From positions 11,478,501 to 11,542,500 of the forward strand of contig CM061106.1 in NCBI GenBank assembly GCA_030770545.1: a stretch of 64,000 nucleotides of DNA, in the 5' to 3' direction. Under the pieces are notes generated by a model. The model searched no databases. It saw only the letters and a list, made by a program, of their open reading frames with translations, and was not told where the DNA came from. Position 1 is the stretch's first letter; every line of letters starts with the position of its first letter. Positions 1 to 12,200 of this stretch are shown here, one piece after another. The DNA is from Macropodus opercularis (taxonomy: Eukaryota; Chordata; Actinopteri; Anabantiformes; Osphronemidae). The position numbers and the translations under genes were made by a program.

Positions 1-117
1 TGAGATCTGAAGGTTGAATTTCAATAACTCACTGAAATTAAGCAAGAACTTTAATCATAACATTGGTTCATTTGTGGGTTAAACACAGAAGTTCTACAGT
101 AGTAACAATGAACTGAC

Positions 118-291
118 CTCAGAGTCTGCAGTCGACAGTCTGGACTCTCCAGGAAACCAAACAACTGCTCTACTGATGAATCCTGCAGGTAGTTGTTACT
201 CAGGTCCAGTTGTGTCAGATGTGACGGGTTTAACTTCAGAGCTGAGCCCAGAGAATCACAGGTGATCTCTGACAACCTGCATGAACTCAAT
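118..291 (-). CDS. NLR LRR exon 17 (174 bp), last in window
   Basis: An intact LRR pair (RLSEITCDSLGSALKLNPSHL, LDLSNNYLQDSSVEQLFGF). It ends LQTLR with donor GTCAGT, so at least one more exon lies beyond the left edge. Confidence 0.87.
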
Positions 292-3200
292 CTGAAGAAA
301 GAAACAAAGGCATAGATCAAATCATTAATAGTCAGATTTGTCCTGATCAGTGATGTTTGGTCTCTAATGAGTAGAGAGACTCTGTTGCTGTGGGTCATCA
401 TGATGTGTCAGCTTCTACACACATCAACCACATGTCGACACAACATTCATGCACCTGTTGATGTCAACACTGATTCAGGACCTGCTGCTTCTGGAAGCAC
501 AAGAGAAACATCACAACACATGTGACAGACTGAAAACCTACTAAAAGACTTTGACTCATCACTGAAATGGATCAGACTTTACAGAATCATGACTGATCCA
601 GTAAATGTGTCCTGATTGGTTCTGATCAGGATCTAAATTTGATCACACATTAAACTCAACAAAACCTGTTTAATTCCCAGGTTAAAGATGATTTAATGGA
701 GGTTCAGTTAAATGTTGAAACATCAAATCATTTATAGCTGATGATCTGAAACAGTTTGGTCCTTTAAACATTGTCCAACTCATTTAACAAGTAAATTCAA
801 CAATAGGAAACATATGACTCAGCAAACAGACGTTTAAAGTCGTCAGTCTGTCACTTTCTCCAGAGGGAGATTTGATCACGTACAATTAAACTGGTTTAAA
901 CCAAACCTCAGTTCAACTAACACCAAACATTCTCTACAGTTTCTGGAGAAACAGATACAAGAGTGAGTGTGTGAGATTTAAAGGTTGAATTTCAATAACT
1001 CACTGAAATTAAGCAAGAACTTTAATCATAACATTGGTTCATTTGTGGGTTAAACACAGAAGTTCTACAGTAGTAACAATGAACTGACCTCAGAGTCTGC
1101 AGTCGACAGTGAGGACTCTCCAGGAAACCACACAACTGCTCCACTGCTGAATCCTGCAGGTTGTTTCCACTCAGGTCCAGTTGTGTCAGATGTGACGGGT
1201 TAGACTTCAGAGCTGAGCCCAGAGAATCACAGCTGATCTCTGACAAACTGCAGCCACTCAAACTGAATAAAGAACCAAAGACATAGATCAAATCATTAAT
1301 AGTCAGATTTGTCCTGATCAGTGATGTTTGGTCTCTAATGAGTAGAGAGACTCTGTTGCTGTGGATCATCATGATGTGTCAGCTTCTACACACATCAACC
1401 ACATGTCAACACAACATTCATGCACCTGTTGTGTGCACCTGTGTATTGACTTAAATTGAGACTTGAATTGATTAAAAAAGAGAAAAGTGGATTTAAATGT
1501 TGAGCCTCTAACTGTAGCTCACGCAATACACACTAATGGAAAACTAAAAGAGACACCGGTGGAAAATGATAAAAGACACAAAGAAGCTGATTTATACCAT
1601 AAAGTTGAAAGGTTCTAAATGCTTTTAAAGTTTTAAATAACATTTTTACACCAAAGTATGGCGATGCTAAAAGCTAGAGAAAGTTGAAGGGAAGGTGAAG
1701 GATCATTCCCACTGACGACCATTATAAAAAAAAGATGATAAAAGTTAAATAACGTTTAAAGTTTAAAAGCTGAAAACGAGAAAAGTAACAGGACACGACG
1801 TCTGAAGACGACACATTTAGGAAGTGAACGACGTTTCTACAACAAACGGTCAAGAAGCATTTAGACCAGAAAATGAGACCAACTAATAACTAGTGCACAG
1901 TCGCAGCTCTCACTAATAATCAGTCAGTGTGTTGCTCACTGTGAGTTGAACCAGGTTTATTGTTTTCTCTGCTCAGTTTTTTCATTCATTCCTAACAGTG
2001 GCTCCACCTGCTGAGGAGCCTGAGGCCCTTTGCAGTAACAGCCTCTGGTGAGGACACTGACTCTGTGGTGGCCTCTGCTCTCACTACGCTGTGGTCTGTG
2101 GGGAGCAGGCAGCACCGACCCACACACAGACTCAACCAGCTGCTGAGGAGCCGGTTCTGTTCTGGCTCCACTGGACTCTGTGGAGGATGTCGGCCAAGCT
2201 GCCAGTGGAGGCTCTGAGCAGCTCCGTCAGTGGAGACTGATCCACCTTGTTAGAGGATATGGAGCATAGTCGTCTCTGTGAATTGGTCCTTTCTGTGTCT
2301 CTGTGATATCTTGCTATGCTTGCAGGTGCTCCCCATGACCTTGTTGTGCTAGGGAAGAATGTTTAACTGCCCACGCTAGGAGGAAACTTCACAAAACTGT
2401 ATTCATGGTATAATGACTTCCTATGTATCTTATTCACCATATATGGATTGGCTTTGTATCTTGTTTGACCAGATGTGAAGGAGTGACTTTCATACTTTTC
2501 CTAATAAAAAGAGCTGAGACCAGGGGGGTTTGGAAGTCGTTGGCTGGGCACTGAGTTGCTGTGTTCCAGAGCGGCTCCCCTTGTGCTCACAAGTAAAATG
2601 AGCTTTGTCTTCATGTGTCAGTGTCTCCAGTATTGTTTAAGTGTTGGCAGGCTAAACCCAACACACCTCCAGTGTAGGAAGGAGCGATGCCTCACAGCCT
2701 TCATTCCACCGTTAGACTGAGCAACCAACCAGTCTAACAGCCACCGAGCAGATCATCTGACATGGTTTACTTGGAACTTTATTTATAGTATATTGTAAAA
2801 AAAATTAATTTTAATAATGGGTAATTTTCTTTGCAAACTTCAATTCTTTTGCACCTTCATTTTTTGTTTTAATAGTTTTAATAGTTGAATTTTCCTATTG
2901 TGAGTCACACTGAGCCAGTCGGACCATGATGCACTTCTACGTGAAGCGACTGATGTGCAATCAGAATGTTATGACGCTCTGACCCACTTCCACACAACTA
3001 GGCTGAACCACATACTGGTCCAAAGACTCGACGCAGTCAGAACAATGACACCTGCTGGTGGACTGTGAGAACTGCAGCTGAGCAGCTTGGACAAAACCTT
3101 AATCATTGAAGGTGGTTTAGATTCTGAAAGTCCATGTTTGTTCAATGTTCAATCAAAGCTGTTCAGCCAATCAGGACGACACTCAGCACTGACTGTTTCC

Positions 3201-6200
3201 TTCCTGTGCTTCCCTTCATTCCTCTGATCGTCTCTACTTGGCTTCAGTCGACCACGTGGTTCATCATCACTCTGGCTTCTACCCAGAGACTAACAGCTGC
3301 CAGTTTAACTCTGTCTGTATCTTTAGATGATGCCTTGGTTTGTGAAGTGACCTCACTAGTTGCTGCTGACACTGTCTCCGTCCCTTTTGTATTAGATCAT
3401 AATAAAACCCTTCAAACTAAGTTTGTGGTTCTGGCATCTTTTGGTTCAGCTTTGTTCAGGTTGATAGTTTGTTACATTGGTGAAACATAATTAACGTCAC
3501 AGATTTCATAGCAACAAATGTTTATTATATATCAGTTGAATTTTAATTCAAAAAACTGAAATTGAAGAATTTAATTAAATACTCTTACGTTTTAAACACA
3601 TAATTGAGGTTTGGGATTTGATAGCAAGTAATTTTAAACCTTTTTCTAGGGTTTGTTGAAACTTCAGTGCAAAATGTTGGAGAAGGTTTAATTTCAATTA
3701 AAAAACAAAACAAAAAAAACACTCACTGAGATGAACCTAAAGAATTTAATTAATTGATTAATCACATCATTGGTTCATTTGTGATTTAAACACAGAAGTT
3801 CTACAGTAGTAACAGTGAACTGACCTCAGAGTCTCCAGTCGACAGTCTGGACTCTCCAGGAAACCACACAACTGCTTCACTCCTAAATCCTTCAGGTCAT
3901 TTCCACTCAGGTCCAGTTGTGTCAGATGTGACGGGTTGGACTTCAGAGCTGAGCCCAGAGAACCACAGCTGATCTCTGACAAACTGCAGTAACTCAGTCT
4001 GAATAAAAAAACAAAGACATAGATCAAATCATTAATAGTCAGATTTGTCCTGATCAGTAAATAAAATATTAGTTCATCATTCTTCTGTGTCTTGGGGTCG
4101 TGCAATTGGGTTCTTCCCTTATCGGTTTTGTAGTATGGGCTAAGCCTCCAGGTCGAGCAGCCCTGTTTTCAATTTCGAGTCTTGTGATCGGGAATCAGGC
4201 TCTAGGTTTAGCCTCCCCATCAGTTAGCTTTGGCGTCACCCTGTGGCGATTAACGGTAGTTCCAGGGCCTCAGGCTCTCCTACCCCTGGAACTGCCAGTT
4301 AGTATAATCTTGTGAGCGAGTTTTGTAACATAATGAGTAGAGAGACTCTGTTGCTGTGGGTCATCATGATGTGTCAGCTTCTACACACATCAACCACATG
4401 TCAACACAACATTCATGCACCTGTTGATGTCAACACTGATTCAGAACCTGCTGCTTCTGGAAGCACAAGAGAAACATCACAACACATGTGACAGACTGAA
4501 AACCTACTAAAAGACTTTGACTCATCACTGAAATGGATCAGACTTTACAGAACCATGACTGATCCAGTAAATGTGTCCTGATTGGTTCTGATCAGGATCA
4601 AATGATAAACACACATTAAACTCAACAAAACCTGTTTAATTCCCAGGTTAAAGATGATTTAATGGAGGTTCAGTCAAATGCTGAAACATCAAATCATTTA
4701 TAGCTGATGATCTGAAACAGTTTGGTCCTTTAAACATTGCCCAACTCATTTAACAAGTAAATTCAACAATAGGAAACATATGATTCAGCAAACAGACGTT
4801 TAAAGTCGTCAGTCTGTCACATTCTCCAGAGGGAGATTTGATCACGTACATTTAAACTGGTTTAAACCAAACCTCAGTTAAACTAACACCAAACATTTTC
4901 TACAGTTTCTGGAGAAACAGATACAAGAGTGAGTGTGTGAGATCTGAAGGTTGAATTTCAATAACTCACTGAAATTAAGCAAGAACTTTAATCATAAATC
5001 ACATTATTGGTTCATTTGTGGTTTAAACACAGAAGTTCTACAGTAGTAACAGTGAACTGACCTCAGAGTTTGCAGTCGACAGTCTGGACTCTCCAGGAAA
5101 CCACACAACTGCTCCACTGCTGAATCCTGCAGCTTGTTTCTAGTCAGGTCCAGTTGTGTCAGATGTGACGGGTTGGACTTCAGAGCTGAGCCCAGAGAAT
5201 CATAATTGATCTCTGACAAACTGCAGTAACTCAATCTGAATAAAGAACCAAAGACATAGATCAAATCATTAATAGTCAGATTTGTCCTGATCAGTGATGT
5301 TTGGTCTCTAATGAGTAGAGAGACTCTGTGGCCTGGAAACATCAAACCATTTATAGCTGATGATCTGAAACAGTTTGGTCCTTTAAACATTGTCCAACTC
5401 ATTTAACAAGTAAATTCAACAATAGGAAACATATGATTCAGCAAACAGACGTTTAAAGTCGTCAGTCTGTCACATTCTCCAGAGGGAGATTTGATCACGT
5501 ACATTTAAACTGGTTTAAACCAAATCTCAGTTCAACTAACACCAAACATTTTCTACAGTTTCTGGAGAAACAGATACAAGAGTGAGTGTGTGAGATCTGA
5601 AGGTTGAATTTCAACAACTCACTGAAATTAAGCAAGAACTTTAATCGTAACATTGGTTCAATTGTGGTTTAAACACAGAAGTTCTACAGTAGTAACAATG
5701 AACTGACCTCAGAGTCTGCAGTCGACAGTCTGGACTCTCCAGGAAACCACACAACTGCTCCACTGATAAATGCCTCAGGTAGTTGTTACTCAGGTCCAGT
5801 TCTATCAGGTGGGACGGGTTGGACTTCAGAGCTGAGGCCAGAGAACCACAGCTGATCTCTGACAACCAGCAGTGACTAAAACTGAATAAAGAAACAAAGG
5901 CATAGATCAAATCATTAATAGTTAGATTTGTCCTGATCAGTGATGTTTGGTCTCTAATGAGTAGAGAGACTCTGTTGCTGTGGATCATCATGATGTGTCA
6001 GCTTCTACACACATCAACCACATGTCAACACAACATTCATGCACCTGTTGATGTCAACACTGATTCAGGACCTGCTGCTTCTGGAAGCACAAGAGAAACA
6101 TCACAACACATGTGACAGACTGAAAACCTACTAAAAGACTTTGACTCATCACTGAAATGGATCAGACTTTACAGAACCACAACTGGCCCAGTAAATGTGT

Positions 6201-9200
6201 CCTGATTGGTTCTGATCAGGATCTAAAGATGATCACACATTAAACTCAACAAAACCTGTTTAATTCCCAGGTTAAAGATGATTTAATGGAGGTTCAGTCA
6301 AATGTTGAAACATCAAATCATTTATAGCTGATGATCTGAAACAGTTTGGTCCTTTAAACATTGTCCAACTCATTTAACAAGTAAATTCAACTCTAGGAAA
6401 CATATGATTCAGCAAACTGATGTTTAAAGTCGTCAGTCTGTCACATTCTCCAGAGGGAGATTTGATCACGTACAATTAAACTGGTTTAAACCAAACCTCA
6501 GTTCAACTAACACCAAACATTCTCTACAGTTTCTGGAGAAACAGATAGAAGAGTGAGTGTGTGAGATCTGAAGGTTGAATTTCAATAACTCACTGAAATT
6601 AAGCAAGAACTTTAATCATAACATTGGTTCATTTGTGGTTTAAACACAGAAAATCTACAGTAGTAACAGTGAACTGACCTCAGAGTCTCCAGTCGACAGT
6701 CTGGACTCTCCAGGAAACCACACAACTGCTCCACTGCTGAATCCTGCAGGTTGTTTCCACTCAGGTCCAGTTGTGTCAGATGTGACGGGTTGGACTTCAG
6801 AGCTGAGGCCAGAGAACCACAGCTGATCTCTGACAACCTGCAGCCACTCAATCTGAATAAAGAAACAAAGACATAGATCAAATCATTAATAGTCAGATTT
6901 GTCCTGATCAGTGATGTTTGGTCTCTAATGAGTAGAGAGACTCTGTTGCTGTGGATCATCATGATGTGTCAGCTTCTACACACATCAACCACATGTCAAC
7001 ACAACATTCATGCACCTGTTGATGTCAACACTGATTCAGGACCTGCTGCTTCTGGAAGCACAAGAGAAACATCACAACACATGTGACAGACTGAAAACCT
7101 ACTAAAAGACTTTGACTCATCACTGAAATGGATCAGACTTTACAGAACCACAACTGGTCCAGTAAATGTGTCCTGATTGGTTCTGATCAGGATCAAATGA
7201 TAAACACACATTAAACTCAACAAAACCTGTTTAATTCACAGGATGAAGATGATTTAATAGAGGTTCCGTCAAATGTTGAAACATGAAATCATTTATAGCT
7301 GATGATCTGAAACAGTTTGGTCCTTTAACCCTCTGGTGACTATGTGGCCATTTTTGGCCACTTCACTTGCTCTTTTTTTTGACCATTTCACCTGTGTTAT
7401 TGCTAACTGAATGAAATTTCCCAAGGTTGTGGACTTTTATCATATCTTTACATTTGTAGCGTCAGATTGTTAAATATATCAATAATAAACATTATAAATC
7501 AAAAACTACCTTTTGTATCTATCGTGGCCATTTTTGGCCAATTGACTCCCATTCAAACTACATTTTTTAATTTCTTGTTATGTACAGTATAAAATTAATC
7601 AATTTAGGTAAAGTGGTTATATCTAACATTAACACTTGAAGAATTCAGTTTTGTATAAAATTATATATTTTGCCTAATTTTGGTGAATGGAGCAATAAAT
7701 TTGAGTTTCCTTCATTTCCAATGGGGCTGTTTGATGCCTTTCTGCAGCCAATGCAGCCAGTCTATGGCATTTTTTGTCTGTGATCATATGTCAGATAATG
7801 ACTTGAGTTTGTGCATGAAAAAAATGTCCCCAATGTGTGAAATTTCAACATTAATATGTATTTGCAAGACAGATGGTCATATATTCAGCTATAGTCACAC
7901 TATGCGGATGCAGGGTTTTGAGCTCTGAGCTTCTGAGTCAAACCTGGCTTGATGCACATGATGAAAGCATCTGTAGCTTTGTTGGTTTCACGACCAATGC
8001 CAGACACAAAAACACCAAAAAGCCCGTCACCCCTCAATGTCAACATATATAGGGATCAAACATGTCCCTGCCAGAAAAACTAAACAACCCTGTGGCACAG
8101 TTTATAAATGTGTCCTGAACTTTATGCAGGTGCATTCAAGCCCAACAGCTCCCAGGTCATTTGTGCTCTGGAAAGATGGCAAGAAGGATGCATTCACAGG
8201 CTGAGGCCCTTGACTATGTGATGCTCTGTAAGAGCGAAGATGAGGAGAAATCTGCTGCTTCTTCACATGATAAGGTCGACTGCTCAAGACATGAAGCAAC
8301 ACGTGGCCTGTGGGACGACAAGACAGGACGGGCCACACTTTGTGCTACAATGCCTCTCTATCGATACAGTCAGATCAGTGCTAACATCCGCTTTGATGAC
8401 AGGTTTACCCGCCCCGGCCACTTCAGAAATGACAAGCTCGCTGCATTTTGTGTCCTGTGGGAAAAGTGGGTGACTGTGAAACCCTCCTATGCCTGGAAGA
8501 TGCAGGTTTACACAGGCTTAGAGTCACTTGATAGATGGACTCTGAGGACACACTGCCACGTGCAATAACGTTTTTACATCTTTTCAGGAGGGAAGAATAT
8601 GCTTCTTTTGGGCACAAACCATAGGGAACCAGGACTTGACAATGGAGGAAAGATGAGGTCCAACGCCATCTTGGACTACAATAGGTGCAAAGGGGGAGTG
8701 GATAATCTGGACCCTGGCGCTTCTCTATCATCTCCTGGATGTCTCTGCATACAGTGCCTTCATGTTGTGGAAATCAGTCCATCCTGAGTGGGATCCTCAA
8801 AATCCTACCAAAGGAGGGCGTTCCTGGAAGAGCTGGGCCACACACTGGTGACCCGCATACAAGGCGGCCTTGTCCCCAACGTTCATCAGCTGCTGCTGCC
8901 ATTGCTGCCACAATACAGCAGTGCAAATCAGGGCCCATGTTGCTGAGTTACAGCACTATCAGGGCATGATCCACAGCCCTCGAGCAAACTGAGGAGAAGG
9001 TGTGAACTGTGCAGCCATAGGAAGAGGACACCAACCACATGCATCAGCTGTGGAAAAGTTGTCTGCAAAGACTCCACTGTTGTTTGCACATCCTGCTGCT
9101 GTTAAACAATTAAAAATTAATTAATACCTCATGGTCAATACAAGAACTGGTTCTAGTTAACACATTTATGCAGTCAAAGTAGCAAAAAACTACTTATAGT

Positions 9201-12200
9201 TATAATTATAGCTCAAACTAACATACAAACGAACATAACGAAAGGGTAGTAAAAATGACCAAAACCAGAGGGTTAAACATTGTCCAACTCATTTAACAAG
9301 TAAATTCAACTCTAGGAAACATGATTCAGCAAACAGACGTTTAAAGTCGTCAGTCTGTCACATTCTCCAGAGGGAGATTTGATCAAGTACATTTAAACTG
9401 GTTTAAACCAAACCTCAGTTCAACTAACACCAAACATTCTCTACAGTTTCTGGAGAAACATCAGTGAGAAAAGTGAGTGTGTGAGATCTGAAGGTTGAAT
9501 TTCAATAACTCACTGATATTAACCTGAAGAAATTAATTCATTTATTACAGAGTTGGTTCATTTGTGGGTTAAACACAGAAGTTCTACAGTAGTAACAGTG
9601 AACTGACCTCAGAGTCTCCAGTCGACAGTCTGGACTCTCCAGGAAACCACACAACTGCTCCACTGCTGAATCCTGCAGGTTGTTTCTATTCAGGTCCAGC
9701 TCTGTCAGACTAAACGGGTCATTCTTCAGAGCTGGGATCAGAGAACCACAGCTGGATGTGGAAACAAAAATATGGATCAAATCATTAATATTCAGGTTAG
9801 TGTTGATCAGTGATGTTCAGTCTCTAATGAGTAGAGAGACGGTGTCGGCTGGTTTTTTCTGCGTCCTCCAGTTTCCTCCCACAGTCCAAAGACACAACCA
9901 GGTTGATGGTGGAGTCTAAACTGTCCGTAGGTGTGAGAGTGACAGTGAGTTGTCGTCTTGTCTGTGTGTGGCCTGTGATGGACTGGTGACCTGGACAGAA
10001 TTCTCTCTGCTGCTTGTCAGCTGAGACTGGCTCCAGCATGTTTATGACCCTAGTGTCACATATGCGTGGGCACAGATAGGGGGAGAAAACCCGTGATGAG
10101 AAGAACCATGAGGATTCTAGACTTTTGTAGTCCCAGACGTTTAATTTGAACAGAACACAAAAAAAACACACCACAGTCCAGAATATCAACAAAGGGTTAA
10201 CTTAAAGCGAGCCAAATCGGCTGAAATTCACTTGTCCAGAAACAAAAGGACATACAAACAGTTCGGAAGTCTTCCGTGTTCACAGCAACTGCCAGTGGCA
10301 ACAAAGTCTCTTCCAGTTCGGGGAGTTTGTAGCAAGCGAAGAAGGACTAGAAACGTCTACTAAACAAGTTCAGGGAAACAAAATCAAAAACAGAACGAGG
10401 ACAGAGAAGTAAACTTATGAAAAGGTAAGACGAGGATTCCAATTGCTGTAGGTCTGCTGACATTGACGATCCGGTTAGAATGATTCAGTAAGAAGAGCTT
10501 AGGAAGGCGGCTAGTAATGAGACGCTAATTACGGTAAGCAGTAATCAAACAAGCTATGGGGGGGGTGAGAGAATGTCCGGTGGAGCTCTTCACAATAAGA
10601 GTCTGAGTGGCAGTAAAGCTGCCGATCATGACACCTAGTGAGGAATCAATGGCTGAGATAGTGAGAGAGAGTAGAGTGATGCTGTTTCTGTGATTTTATA
10701 ACAACCACAGGGTGGAAACCTGTTTAATTCCCAGGTTATAGATGATTTAATGGAGACGTCAGTGTGTCACATTCTCCAGAGGGAGATTTGATCAAGTACA
10801 TTTAAACTGGTTTAAACCAAACCTCAGTTCAACTAACACCAAACATTCTCTACAGTTTCTGGAGAAACATTAGTGAGAAATGTGAGGCTCAAACACAGAA
10901 GTTCTAGAGTAGTAACAGTGAACTGACCTCAGAGTCTTCAGTCCATAGTCTGGACTCTCCACTAGATCTTTCAGCTGCTTCACTGATGGATCCTTCAGGT
11001 TGTTTCCACTCAGGTCCAGTTGTGTCAGATGTGACGGGTTCAACTTCAGAGCTGAGACCAGAGAATCACAGCTGATCTCTGACAACCTGCAGCATCTCAA
11101 TCTGAATAAAGAAACAAAGACATAGATCAAATCATTAATAGTCAGATTTGTCCTGATCAGGGATGTTTGGTCTCTAATGAGTAGAGAGACTCTGTTGCTC
11201 AGCCGCTCACCTGCCTCCTCTGATGTTCTGTAGACGTTCAGCTCTGTTGCAACCTCGTACATTTCTCTTCAGCTACTTTCAGGAAAGTTTTCAACTCTCC
11301 AGCTACTGTCAACAATTGTTGGGGAAACGTTCAGCAGCACAACAGTCACAGAATATTTGCTTCAGGAAATGTCTAGTTTAACATGTGACTTGGTTTAAGC
11401 GTCTTATTCATTTGTTCATAGTTGTTGTTGTTGTTGTTTGTATTGTTAGTTCATGTTTCCTTGTTGTGACTAGACTCAGTTGGACTGAGACAGATGTTCT
11501 ACAGTAGTAACAGAGAACTGACTCCAGATGGAGAAACTGAGTCTTTCTGAAGCTCTGAAACAAACTGAACGAACTGAACAAAATCATCAACTGTCGACGC
11601 GTATGATCGTTGGTTTGGCGACATCGGCTGGTGAACTCGTGACATTACATCCATTTACTGGGCAGCTTCATGAAAGTGAGGCTCTAGTTGAGAACAGGAA
11701 ACAGTAAAGATGTCTCATTAAAATTGTCTGGTTTGGGATTCTGTTTTAAAATCACTCGTTAAATGTCTCTTCTACTTCAGTGACTTTAGATGAGGACACA
11801 TTCAGATTCATTTGAATTTATTAATTTCTCCAGTGGGAAAAAGCCACATTTGAACGTGGATCTGCATCATCCCAGCCCAACGCTCTACACACTAAATCAC
11901 CAAGTTACTTTCCTAGTAATGACACATGTAGTTGTGCTGTTGTTATACTTTGTGTCTATGTCTCATTCTATTATAGTGGATTGATCTCAACCCTAAACTC
12001 TTTCCCTCAGTGTTAATGAATGGAAACACTGCAGAGTTTATCACAAACACTCTACTACACTGAAAACCCACTAAGTCTGAAGGATTCTCTGCACTGATCA
12101 GCTCACTTTGAGTTTTTACAAGTCGCCCTGTGTTCATAACACGTCAAACACATCCTGATGCTCTGTGACGTAATGAGACCTTGTGTGTGTTGTCACGAGA

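Noticed and set aside
3134..3490. 118-codon plus-strand frame as a gene
   Set aside because: The paralogous segment at 21.2 kb has indels in this frame, and the segment is intronic to the NLR gene.
4100..4315. 71-codon frame repeated at 13084-13290 as a conserved small protein
   Set aside because: It lies within the LTR-like element and was copied with it; indels shift the frame between copies.
118..7000. Direct repeats as a CRISPR array
   Set aside because: Units are about 970 bp, contain LRR exons and lie in a vertebrate gene; no short repeat-spacer pattern.
11195..11223. LINE insertion in the leader of LRR exon 10
   Set aside because: About 24 bases match 16432-16455, which is too short to call an element without flanking support.
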